DNA of 64,000 bases from a virus: IMG/VR virus record IMGVR_UViG_3300017772_000001, positions 1 to 64,000 of that record; one strand, written 5' to 3'. Of the stretch, positions 51,191-59,233 are shown piece by piece. The position numbers and the translations under genes were made by a program. Below the pieces are notes generated by a model. That model was not told the DNA's origin. It did not search any database and saw only the letters and a list, made by a program, of their open reading frames with translations. Every line of letters begins with the position of its first letter. The first letter of the stretch is position 1.

Positions 51191-52570
51191 CTATTGTAGT
51201 AACTCTAGTCGCCAATATCCACCATCATAAATTCCTTGGAATGTGTCATTCCATGTTCCATCTTCAAACTTAAACTGTTGTCCAGTTTTTGCATTTGTTA
51301 CATATGCACGTAAAGTATATGTTTTGGAATCAAAAGATTTAATCCAGCCACTGCCGTTATACTCAATTATATCATTTTCATTTATATCTATTCCCCATAT
51401 GCTTTGAGAATTAGCATCAGTCAATGAAAGATACCTTTGACCTAGTGCAGGATTTGGAAAGTTATTAAATCCAGGCTTAACATTGCCTGCATCTATGACC
51501 CTATCTACTGCGCCAATTGTATTAGTTGGCAATGTTGCAGTATCTACAGCGAATTCAATTATTTCAGGATTTGGTGTTGAAGATATTGTACCGATAATAT
51601 CAGACCCATCATCTTCAAGATTTCCATGAAATTTAAGTCTTAATCTTGATATCCCATCATCTAAATTTCCATAATTTTTGAAAACATCTTCCCACTTTAT
51701 GCCATCGGCATAATTGCCGTTTGCCAGAGGCTGTGCGACATACTGACCATTATTTTCAGTAATTTGTAATGCATAATTTTCGGGTGTTACTACCACACTT
51801 GCTTCTTTTTGTAAATCTCTAAAGAATTCAAATGCATCAGGATCATAATCTAATGTATCTAAATCTGAGTATGTGTATAAGTTGTGTATAATGTTTCTTA
51901 TAACATTTTGTCTTGTTACTTGTGCTGGAGGATTAATCCAAATAGGTATTTGAAAGAACATAGTAGCAATATCGATTTGGTCTTCAATGCCTGCAGGAAT
52001 ACCTCTACTTGACCACTGAATATCAGTTAGTTCTACAGTAGTAATTGTAGTCCAATCAACAGGGTTGTCATTGTGTTGTATCTCTAACGCTGGATTGAAT
52101 AACACTAATATTTGTTCCATTAGTTGTAATTTTTGGTCTGTATTACTAGTCCAAACATCAACTTGCATGTTTAGTAGATAAGGAACTGGCATAAGTCTTT
52201 TAACATTATACCTATTGCCTTCTGCATTTGTGTACTTTTGTGTGTTCTCATCAAACTTACGTTCTGTGACTGCTACAGCATCATTGAAGAATGGTTCTTG
52301 TACTCTTGACCTATCTGGTTGTAAACTTTGTATCCAACAACTAATAAATGGAGCCGAATTGATAATATTTTCACTATTACCTTTCATAATAGTAGCCGCC
52401 ATTCGAGATACGTCACCATATCTTGCTGGTGTTCTTATATAATAATCAGTTACACCGTCGTTCATTTTCTTACCAGTTTTTACTGTGAACCCACTGAATA
52501 TCCTAATAAACTGTAGAATATATCGTCTTATTTGTTCATCGTAAAAATGTGTTTGCTTTACTGTCGCCAT
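51191..52570 (-). CDS. 15: Tail sheath stabiliser / completion protein gp15
   Basis: 459 residues, longer than T4 gp15 (272). Family segments: EQIRRYILQFIRIFSGFTVK, then VPYLLNMQVDVWTSNTDQKL, LFNPALEIQHNDNPVDWTTI, and RGIPAGIEDQIDIATMFFQI. The extra C-terminal 170 residues include a DGTWNDTFQGIYDGGYWRLE segment like the 'W-x-G' domains of neck-decorating proteins. It caps the tail for joining to the head and is encoded 1 base after gp14. Confidence 0.88.
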   Translation of the reverse strand: MATVKQTHFYDEQIRRYILQFIRIFSGFTVKTGKKMNDGVTDYYIRTPARYGDVSRMAATIMKGNSENIINSAPFISCWIQSLQPDRSRVQEPFFNDAVAVTERKFDENTQKYTNAEGNRYNVKRLMPVPYLLNMQVDVWTSNTDQKLQLMEQILVLFNPALEIQHNDNPVDWTTITTVELTDIQWSSRGIPAGIEDQIDIATMFFQIPIWINPPAQVTRQNVIRNIIHNLYTYSDLDTLDYDPDAFEFFRDLQKEASVVVTPENYALQITENNGQYVAQPLANGNYADGIKWEDVFKNYGNLDDGISRLRLKFHGNLEDDGSDIIGTISSTPNPEIIEFAVDTATLPTNTIGAVDRVIDAGNVKPGFNNFPNPALGQRYLSLTDANSQSIWGIDINENDIIEYNGSGWIKSFDSKTYTLRAYVTNAKTGQQFKFEDGTWNDTFQGIYDGGYWRLELLQ

Positions 52571-52571
52571 A

Positions 52572-53567
52572 TTAATCTACCTTTGGTTTAACTGCTTTTG
52601 ACAAATTAACCTTTCCTGCAACAACTGTGCCGTCTTCTAGTTTGACTACGCCATCGTTATTGATAAATTTATGATGCAAGTGATTACCAACTTCCCAACC
52701 ACCGTCACTGTCTTCTATCTTGTACCATTTATTAACACGGTATTGAAACAGTCTATTTGGAGAATAATCAGTTCTTAAGAAATAAGTATTCTCTGCTGGT
52801 TCATTTGGAAAACTCTTACCATTTGCAACAGTTGCCATATCTAAATCTTCTGGATGTTCGCCACCCTTTACATACTGTAAACTGTTTGTTCTATAATCCC
52901 AATACTTTCCTGGAACATTTTCTTGGGCTTCTTCTACAATGGCATCATTGACTTGTAATTCTTTATTGTATGTAGACAGAAGATTTTTCAAATCATCTGC
53001 TTCTTCGCCTGTTCCAAGTATATCTGAGTATTCTTGTGTATCTTGTAATTGTTTACAACGGAAACGCCATATGTGAGGCCACCAACCTGGATCAAATCCT
53101 TCTGCGGCTTTTGATGCATCTTGTACGACCCAATATTGATTTACTGCCGAAGCCTCTTCATCAAGTAATAGGTCTTCTCTCATATGTGGAAGTTCAATGA
53201 CATCTCCTGTCATTATTTTTCTTCCTAATTTTTCTACCATATCATTTATATGACAAGTAAAGATAATCTGGTCATTGCCTAGGAACATACCAAACTGAGA
53301 TAAGTCCATATCTTGGTCTGTAACTGTATATACGCCACGTAGGTCATAGATGTTATCATCATATTTTCTGTCACGGTTCTCCATGAATAGCAAATCTTGT
53401 ATTGCTGGTTTGGTAGGGTCATAGTCAGGATCAGTTGTGTCTTGTGAACCTAAATATTTGTGAACAAGTAGTGAGGTACCGCCGTGGTCGAAGTGCCCCT
53501 TCACCATCTTATCGATGAATTTGTAATCATTTCCCTTACGAGGATTCCATAAACTTAATCTTGGCAT
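52572..53567 (-). CDS. 14: Neck protein gp14
   Basis: 331 residues (T4 gp14 is 256). MPRLSLWNPRKGNDYKFIDK, HLGSQ-type HKYLGSQD near 38, QDLLFMENRDRKYDDNIYDL near 58, and PGWWPHIWRFRCKQLQDTQE near 160 are the recognised gp14 pattern. With gp13 it closes the filled head. The C-terminal 90 residues are extended relative to T4. A late-promoter element at 53592..53600 makes it the first gene of the 14-15-Nudix-unknown operon. Confidence 0.9.
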   Translation of the reverse strand: MPRLSLWNPRKGNDYKFIDKMVKGHFDHGGTSLLVHKYLGSQDTTDPDYDPTKPAIQDLLFMENRDRKYDDNIYDLRGVYTVTDQDMDLSQFGMFLGNDQIIFTCHINDMVEKLGRKIMTGDVIELPHMREDLLLDEEASAVNQYWVVQDASKAAEGFDPGWWPHIWRFRCKQLQDTQEYSDILGTGEEADDLKNLLSTYNKELQVNDAIVEEAQENVPGKYWDYRTNSLQYVKGGEHPEDLDMATVANGKSFPNEPAENTYFLRTDYSPNRLFQYRVNKWYKIEDSDGGWEVGNHLHHKFINNDGVVKLEDGTVVAGKVNLSKAVKPKVD

Positions 53568-53578
53568 ATTTTTTTTCC

Positions 53579-53607
53579 TTGACTTCTATACGTATTTATC
53601 ATATAAT
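53579..53607 (+). promoter_or_regulatory. Sigma-70-type promoter of the dioxygenase gene
   Basis: TTGACT (53579-53584), 17-base spacer, TATAAT (53602-53607). The spacer contains the divergent late element of the gp14 operon. Confidence 0.7.
53592..53600 (-). promoter_or_regulatory. T4-like late promoter element of the gp14 operon
   Basis: GATAAATAC on the minus strand, 24 bases before the gp14 start, nested inside the opposing sigma-70 promoter. Confidence 0.75.
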
Positions 53608-53633
53608 AAGGAATATATGTAGGAGCATAACAC

Positions 53634-54332
53634 ATGGATGACCGATTAACTAGTGCAGGATATATTATTGCACGTGATTATTTACCTAGAATTGCAATAG
53701 AACAATTTAGATTATGGGCAATGAACCCTGATAATGCACACAGAGGCAATGGATCAGACGGTATTTACTATAATGAACATGACGGAAAACGTACATATGA
53801 TGTTTGGTGGACAAAAGCACCTCCTAGAGAAATGTGGTTACCAGTTGTTGTACCATTAAACAAGTATATTGATACGTTATTTGGATCCAAGGAGTGGAAT
53901 ATACATGCGGTTGACTGTATTACCACTGCACCTAAATCAAGTAAAATTTATGCACACATAGATACGCCTTATCGATTTGAAAAATATGCCAAAGTAGATG
54001 CTACATTGGGTGTACAAATAATTATACCTCTTAATGATTTCACTTTAGAGAATGGCGGCACTGCGTATCTTCCTGGTTCGCATTTGGAAAAGATATATTA
54101 TAAAGATATTCAGGACAACCAAGAGCATTACAATGATAGATTAGTTAATGAAGGTCACCAATTTTTAGCAAAAGCAGGCGATGTGCTAATGTATGATGGT
54201 AGAACATTGCATAGTACAATGCCTAATAAATCTAATTTATATAGAAGTGCATTGCTTATAAACGCACTACGCAATGATGTACTTGAGGATGCTAATTTGT
54301 TAGATAATAACACGGATAGACTTAAAACTTGA
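53634..54332 (+). CDS. Phytanoyl-CoA dioxygenase-family (2-oxoglutarate/Fe(II)) oxygenase
   Basis: 232 residues with the iron triad His108-x-Asp110 (YAHIDTPYRF) and His193 (RTLHSTMPN) plus Arg204 for 2-oxoglutarate (LYRSALLI). GGTAYLPGSH (about 141-150) is typical of the PhyH family. Substrate unknown; homologues are frequent in marine T4-like phages. AGGAG precedes the ATG. Monocistronic promoter of host type, with a possible second promoter at its 3' end for the next gene. Confidence 0.9.
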   Translation: MDDRLTSAGYIIARDYLPRIAIEQFRLWAMNPDNAHRGNGSDGIYYNEHDGKRTYDVWWTKAPPREMWLPVVVPLNKYIDTLFGSKEWNIHAVDCITTAPKSSKIYAHIDTPYRFEKYAKVDATLGVQIIIPLNDFTLENGGTAYLPGSHLEKIYYKDIQDNQEHYNDRLVNEGHQFLAKAGDVLMYDGRTLHSTMPNKSNLYRSALLINALRNDVLEDANLLDNNTDRLKT

Positions 54333-54357
54333 CAAAAAACACTATTTGTAGTTAAAT
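54329..54357 (+). promoter_or_regulatory. Possible sigma-70-type promoter
   Basis: TTGACA (54329-54334) overlapping the dioxygenase stop codon, 17-base spacer, TTAAAT as a weak -10 (54352-54357), upstream of the 54404 gene. Confidence 0.4.
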
Positions 54358-54403
54358 AGAAACTGAGATTAAATGATTCGAATTATCACGGAGCGAAAAT
54401 TAA

Positions 54404-55678
54404 ATGGCATTGGCGAAAAAGAAAAAAGCAATAAAGAGAGCCCCATCCAAACGAGGAGCAAAACTAGAATCACCGAAATGGGATGGTTGGGAAACTTTGT
54501 CCGGAGCAGAATATCATCGTAAGAAAGAACATGCCCGTAGTTTCTACTATGAAAATTATCAACCAAAAGATTTATATGCATACATATTTTCATGGATGGG
54601 AAAGAACGGATATACAAACGAAGAAATAAAGTTAGCAAAGATCCCACCAGAATCGTCATTGAGTGTAACATGTGCAATATGTTCAAGGTTACTACTGGAT
54701 GGTATGCCTGACTTTAATCAAAAGGAAGATGATTACTGGCAAACTCTTCCGGGCACTGGCGGACACATAACTCCAATTAGTGAATTTATTCGCAAACAAG
54801 TTACTACTGCAATCGCACGTGGAAAAGAAATGCGTGAGGCAAAAGAAGAAGTAGAAAAAGAAGAACAAAAGAAAAATAAATATCGTCCTTCTATACAAGA
54901 ACTTCTACGTTTAAAAGCATTGTCTATGACAGATGAATTAGAAGACTTTATTGATGAATTTGATATGGATACAAACTCATTGAAAAATTTCAAGCCTATT
55001 AATATTTTGCGTAAGCAGGAAGCAAAAGCCAATCACGCTAAAGTTATTAGGGAGTTGTACGTTGCAAATTTTAATGAGTATGATGAACTAATTAATCCTC
55101 CTAAGACAAAAGGAATGTCTGAAAAGGAACTTGATTGGCACGAACAACTTATTGAAGGCTATTCTCATTTAGAAAAGTCTGAAATTAAAGCAATGTACGA
55201 AATGTATAAGAGTATTGTACAGGCTTGTGATATGGTAATTGCTAATGCAAAATTTGACCGAAAGCCTCGTAAAAAGAAACCTGTTAGTTCTGAAAAACTT
55301 GTATCTAAAATGAAGTTTATGAAAGAACATGTTGATACTGGATTAGTTAGTATTAATCCTATTGAGATAGTTGGGAGTAATATACTAGTTCTTTATAATA
55401 CAAAATCACGTAAGCTAGGTATATATCATACGAGTAATGTAGATCCAATGAACCAAAAACGTGAAGGAAGCGGCCTTAGTGTTAAAGGTACTACCATGAT
55501 ACGATTTAACGAGGAAACTAGTGTACAGAAGACCCTACGTAAGCCTCAAGAGCAATTAAAGATATTTAAAGATATCAATAAACGTTCTCTTAACAAGCAA
55601 TTTGAAGCAATTAAGAGTGTCCCTACAAAGATGAATGGCAGAATTAATGAACATACCCTGCTTCTCAAGGTATTTTGA
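54404..55678 (+). CDS. Conserved T4-like marine phage protein of unknown function
   Basis: 424 residues, very basic at the N-terminus (ALAKKKKAIKRAPSKRGAKL) and helical through the middle with a long charged coiled stretch (about 140-180). The C-terminal third (IEIVGSNILVLYNTKSRKLG, GLSVKGTTMIRFNEETSVQK, RINEHTLLLKVF) is a beta domain characteristic of a family seen near gp13/gp14 in marine myoviruses. Cys88 and Cys91 (CAIC) form a possible half zinc site. Nucleic acid binding is likely from composition; no enzyme motif is seen. The start follows a weak purine-rich leader. Confidence 0.72.
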   Translation: MALAKKKKAIKRAPSKRGAKLESPKWDGWETLSGAEYHRKKEHARSFYYENYQPKDLYAYIFSWMGKNGYTNEEIKLAKIPPESSLSVTCAICSRLLLDGMPDFNQKEDDYWQTLPGTGGHITPISEFIRKQVTTAIARGKEMREAKEEVEKEEQKKNKYRPSIQELLRLKALSMTDELEDFIDEFDMDTNSLKNFKPINILRKQEAKANHAKVIRELYVANFNEYDELINPPKTKGMSEKELDWHEQLIEGYSHLEKSEIKAMYEMYKSIVQACDMVIANAKFDRKPRKKKPVSSEKLVSKMKFMKEHVDTGLVSINPIEIVGSNILVLYNTKSRKLGIYHTSNVDPMNQKREGSGLSVKGTTMIRFNEETSVQKTLRKPQEQLKIFKDINKRSLNKQFEAIKSVPTKMNGRINEHTLLLKVF

Positions 55679-55685
55679 TAAATAG
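55677..55685 (+). promoter_or_regulatory. T4-like late promoter element
   Basis: GATAAATAG overlapping the stop of the 54404 gene, about 63 bases before the 55749 start codon. Confidence 0.65.
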
Positions 55686-55748
55686 TATGTAGATGCTGAC
55701 GAGCATACTAAATTAACATTACTAATTTATATCCCGGGAGAGATAGAT

Positions 55749-56237
55749 ATGGCAAACAACAAAAAACGATATTACTTCGCGGAAGTAACTGTACCCGATG
55801 CGGTTATTACTGCTCAAGGTGGCGCAGAAGTAGATGGTGGCAAAATGATTAAGAACTTACTTGATGAATATATTGCCGCAGATGGTACAAAATATGCCAA
55901 AGCATTAAGAGATTTTATTTTTGAAAATACTAGATTATATGGTTGGCACCCAGAAGACGCTAATAAATTTGCATACGGTCTGACATTTATTAATTCAAGA
56001 CACTACGATAACTATCAGGCGTATACAACTCCTTTTAGACAATGGATGGAAGATACACATAATGTATCATATACATATGAAGTTAAAACTGATGTACCTT
56101 ATGAAATTGCAGATTCAGGAGTTTCAGGTGCAGGTGAACCAGTTAAGGATGAAGACGGGTTCAATCATACATATGCAGAAGCTACAAGGAATGAAATATT
56201 AGAAAATATCCCAACAGACCGAGGTTATTCTACATAA
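55749..56237 (+). CDS. Virion-operon protein of unknown function (neck region)
   Basis: 162 residues, MANNKKRYYFAEVTVPDAVI. An N-terminal strand pair, then KMIKNLLDEYIAADGTKYAK and a YGWHPEDANKFAYGLTF segment. The C-terminus is acidic. It has a late promoter and terminator of its own and sits before gp13, where tail-completion proteins such as gp3 can be found, but I see no clear gp3 match. GGGAGAGATAG precedes the ATG. Confidence 0.75.
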   Translation: MANNKKRYYFAEVTVPDAVITAQGGAEVDGGKMIKNLLDEYIAADGTKYAKALRDFIFENTRLYGWHPEDANKFAYGLTFINSRHYDNYQAYTTPFRQWMEDTHNVSYTYEVKTDVPYEIADSGVSGAGEPVKDEDGFNHTYAEATRNEILENIPTDRGYST

Positions 56238-56261
56238 TATTATACAAATTGTAAATAAAAG

Positions 56262-56287
56262 AGCCCATTCGTTAATGGGCTTTTTTT
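56262..56287 (+). terminator. Rho-independent terminator
   Basis: 8-bp stem AGCCCATT / AATGGGCT, loop CGTT, followed by seven T. Confidence 0.9.
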
Positions 56288-56302
56288 ATATCTCCAGTAA
56301 AT

Positions 56303-56311
56303 GATAAATAC
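56303..56311 (+). promoter_or_regulatory. T4-like late promoter element of the gp13 operon
   Basis: GATAAATAC 23 bases before the gp13 start codon and immediately after a terminator. Confidence 0.75.
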
Positions 56312-56334
56312 TGTATATAGTTGGAGTATAGTCA

Positions 56335-57084
56335 ATGGCTAAGAACACAAAAGTTAGAAACGATGTAATTAAGGAAGTACGATTATTGCTAGGTGACGGC
56401 ATGGTCGATATCGAACTTGATCCTGACCACTATGATTTAGCAGTAGATGTTGCTTTATCAAAAATAAGACAACGTTCTGAAAATGCAGTAGAAGAAGATT
56501 TCTATGCTATGGAATTGAAAAAAGATGTAGACGAATACACGTTGCCGGCAGAAATTGTTGAAGTTAAGAAGATACATCATCGTTCATTTGGTCACGGTAT
56601 ATCGGGCGGTGTAGATATGGATCCGTTTGAACTAGCATATGCCAACTCTTATTTTTTCTTAAACAATCATATAGGTGGGCTTGCTACGTTTGAAGCATTT
56701 GCTCAATATCGTGAATCTTTAAATAGAGTTGCCGCAACTGATATTCAATATATTTGGAATCCAACAACTAATAAAATAAAACTATTACGTAGAATGAGAG
56801 CCGACGAAATGGTTCTTATGCATGTCCATTTAGAAAGACCAGAAGAACAACTTCTAGTAGACCCATATCTTAAATCTTGGATGAGAGATTATACATTAGC
56901 ATATTGTAAAAAAATGTTAGGCGAAGCACGAAGTAAATTTTCTTCATTACCTGGCGCCCAAGGTGGAGTATCACTTAATGGTGCAGAAATGAAAAATGAG
57001 GCAGATGTTTTAATTGACAAGTTGGAACAAGACCTATCAACTTACATAGATGGTTCTTCTCCACTTGGATTTGTAATTGGATAA
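56335..57084 (+). CDS. 13: Neck protein gp13
   Basis: 249 residues (T4 gp13 is 309). DHYDLAVDVALSKIRQRSEN, LKKDVDEYTLPAEIVEVKKI, FELAYANSYFFLNNHIGG, TDIQYIWNPTTNKIKLLRRM and LKSWMRDYTLAYCKKMLGEA are the recognised series of this head-completion protein. It joins gp14 to seal the packaged head. The stop region overlaps the start of the radical SAM gene by 8 bases. Confidence 0.92.
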   Translation: MAKNTKVRNDVIKEVRLLLGDGMVDIELDPDHYDLAVDVALSKIRQRSENAVEEDFYAMELKKDVDEYTLPAEIVEVKKIHHRSFGHGISGGVDMDPFELAYANSYFFLNNHIGGLATFEAFAQYRESLNRVAATDIQYIWNPTTNKIKLLRRMRADEMVLMHVHLERPEEQLLVDPYLKSWMRDYTLAYCKKMLGEARSKFSSLPGAQGGVSLNGAEMKNEADVLIDKLEQDLSTYIDGSSPLGFVIG

Positions 57085-58201
57085 TATACCCAAAACTGCT
57101 TGTTCCTTACTGTGGTCTCATGCGAGATTAAAGGTAGATGGTACTGTATTGCCTTGTTGCTTTGTAGAAGAAAGCAATATCCCAAACATAGACGAAGCCC
57201 CAAAATTAAAAGATGGGTTGCATAACGCATTTAATTCTAAATTCTTCAATGATATAAGAAGTAAAATGTTGAAAGGTGAAAAACTTTCAATGTGCGACAA
57301 GTGTTGGCGTGCAGAAGATAATAATACACAATCATTCAGGCAACAATTTAATCAGTACGATAAATTCATAGGACAAGAGCCAAAGATAAGATATATAGAG
57401 ACTGCGTTATCGACACATTGTAATTTATCTTGTAGAATGTGCAATGATACTTTTAGTAGTAAATGGAAATTAATAAAAAATCCAGGTATGTCGGTTGATG
57501 TATCTGTAGATTCATTTGATTTAGAACATTATAATACTGACTTGTCTAAACTAGATTTTGTTAAATTTATTGGCGGCGAACCATTATTGGATAAGAAGCA
57601 TTCAAACTTTTTAAATCAAATCATAAACAAATCAGATGCTCCTAGTAACGTAAGATTGTTTTATAATACTAATGGTACAATAATACCAAAGCAGGAAATA
57701 TTTGATGCTTGGTCTAAAATAAAAGAAGTAGAAGTAGTCTTTAGCATTGATGCAATAGGTGAAGCAAACGAAGTGCTTAGACCACCGCACACCTGGGATA
57801 CTATTCAGAGCGCCATAAATCACTTTACAGAGCATAAATCAGATAATATGACGTTAGGTATGCATACTGTGATAAACGTCTTTAACATACACCTATTAAA
57901 GGATATAGTAGAGTTTTCATACAGTCATTTTGGAAAGATGCCTGATGTTGATATGTTGGACTACCCGGATCATATGTCATTAAAAAATTTAGAAAGTAGT
58001 TTAAAGATTAAACTATCTAATGTACTTAAACATGCATTTGATGGACAAGAAGAATTACAATTATTAATAGAATTTATAAATCAACCAACTACACATTCAT
58101 ACACTCTCGACCAAATTATAGATAAAGAAAAAGAAAATGATATCTTAGTAAATACTAAGATAGATAAGATAGGATTAAGAGAAGTATGGAATTCATTTTA
58201 A
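57077..58201 (+). CDS. Radical SAM protein with N-terminal SPASM/twitch-like cysteines
   Basis: 374 residues from a TTG start overlapping gp13; no in-frame ATG precedes the conserved N-terminus. The radical SAM cluster motif is Cys115-x3-Cys119-x2-Cys122 (THCNLSCRMCND), followed by FIGGEPLL and a FSIDAIGE strand. Upstream lie Cys9, Cys27-Cys28 (LPCC) and Cys73/Cys76 (CDKC), a half-SPASM (twitch) arrangement placed before the radical SAM core. Such enzymes modify peptides or cofactors; the substrate is unknown. It lies in the late neck operon with a membrane protein and gp1. Confidence 0.88.
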   Translation: MDNIPKTACSLLWSHARLKVDGTVLPCCFVEESNIPNIDEAPKLKDGLHNAFNSKFFNDIRSKMLKGEKLSMCDKCWRAEDNNTQSFRQQFNQYDKFIGQEPKIRYIETALSTHCNLSCRMCNDTFSSKWKLIKNPGMSVDVSVDSFDLEHYNTDLSKLDFVKFIGGEPLLDKKHSNFLNQIINKSDAPSNVRLFYNTNGTIIPKQEIFDAWSKIKEVEVVFSIDAIGEANEVLRPPHTWDTIQSAINHFTEHKSDNMTLGMHTVINVFNIHLLKDIVEFSYSHFGKMPDVDMLDYPDHMSLKNLESSLKIKLSNVLKHAFDGQEELQLLIEFINQPTTHSYTLDQIIDKEKENDILVNTKIDKIGLREVWNSF

Positions 58202-58509
58202 AAGCTATAATATCTGGTATAATTGTTGCATCAGTAAGTATGATGGCTAATCGTAGCGTTACTATGGCGGCTTTATTGATGGGCATACCATTCACTGCAT
58301 TTCTGGCAATGATTTTTATGTGGTTCGGAGGCGTTGATACTGCAACGTTTTCAAAATTTTCTATACAAACTATATATTTTGTCTTGACAAGTCTCTCGTT
58401 TTTTGTTATATTTGGGTTACTGGTTCAAACTTATGGCTTTTGGTTTTCAGCATCAATAGGCGCAATAGTTACCATAATACTGTATAACATAATACTGAGG
58501 ATTATATGA
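58186..58509 (+). CDS. Four-helix membrane protein (DUF3147-like)
   Basis: 107 residues with four predicted membrane segments (about 5-20, 28-47, 61-81 and 86-104). The SVSMMANRSVTMAALLMGIP motif following the first helix resembles the DUF3147 group of small membrane proteins. It overlaps the radical SAM gene by 16 bases and gp1 by ATGA, so the three are translated together. Function unknown; transport or membrane remodelling are possible. Confidence 0.8.
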   Translation: MEFILKAIISGIIVASVSMMANRSVTMAALLMGIPFTAFLAMIFMWFGGVDTATFSKFSIQTIYFVLTSLSFFVIFGLLVQTYGFWFSASIGAIVTIILYNIILRII

Positions 58510-59123
58510 AGAAAATAATAGGCATTTGTGGGTTAATAGGACATGGAAAAGATACAGTAGCAGGTAATTTAATTGAACAAGGGTTTCAACGTATTAGTTT
58601 TGCAGGTGTGCTAAAAGATGCATGTGCAAATATATTTGGTTGGGATAGAATTCTATTAGAAGGCAATACACCAGAGAGTAGAGTATTCAGAGAACAAGTA
58701 GATGAATGGTGGGCAAAAAGATTAGGTATTCCTAACTTTACACCTAGATGGGCTTTACAACATGTAGGCACTGATGTATTCAGAACACATTTTCACCCAG
58801 ATATTTGGGTAGCGGCTTGTGAAAGACAAGTAGAATTGACAGATAAAAATGTAGTCATTTCTGATTGCAGATTTTATAATGAGTTAGATGTAATTAAACG
58901 TTTAGGCGGTAAAACTACAGTAGTATGGCGTAAAGAAAAACCCCAATGGTGGGATTACGCTGTTAGGTCTAACACAAAAAATCAAATAGATTTAATGACT
59001 AGATATCCAGATGTACATAAAAGTGAGTATAGTTGGGCAGGCTGGGACTTTGACATAGAGTTTGACAACTCAAAAGACTTGGAACATCTATATAGCCAAG
59101 TTTCAGATGTATTGTCTACGTAG
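58506..59123 (+). CDS. 1: Deoxynucleoside monophosphate kinase gp1
   Basis: 205 residues (T4 gp1 is 241). P-loop GLIGHGKDT (Lys15), then RISFAGVLKDACANIFGWDR, RWALQHVGTDVFRTHFHPDI, and VISDCRFYNELDVIKRLGG match the T4 gp1 dNMP kinase family, which phosphorylates dTMP, dGMP and (in T4) hydroxymethyl-dCMP. It supplies triphosphate precursors for phage DNA. Last gene of the gp13-radical SAM-membrane-gp1 unit. Confidence 0.92.
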   Translation: MKKIIGICGLIGHGKDTVAGNLIEQGFQRISFAGVLKDACANIFGWDRILLEGNTPESRVFREQVDEWWAKRLGIPNFTPRWALQHVGTDVFRTHFHPDIWVAACERQVELTDKNVVISDCRFYNELDVIKRLGGKTTVVWRKEKPQWWDYAVRSNTKNQIDLMTRYPDVHKSEYSWAGWDFDIEFDNSKDLEHLYSQVSDVLST

Positions 59124-59157
59124 TTAATTCAAAAACACCCACTTTTTTGCATTTTTC

Positions 59158-59166
59158 GATAAATAC
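59158..59166 (+). promoter_or_regulatory. T4-like late promoter element of the sheath gene
   Basis: GATAAATAC 67 bases before the gp18 start codon. Confidence 0.75.
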
Positions 59167-59233
59167 TTGTAGCAATAAAAGAATTTTGCTATAAAGCAAT
59201 TTATATAATTAAGTATAATTAAGGAGAAACAGA

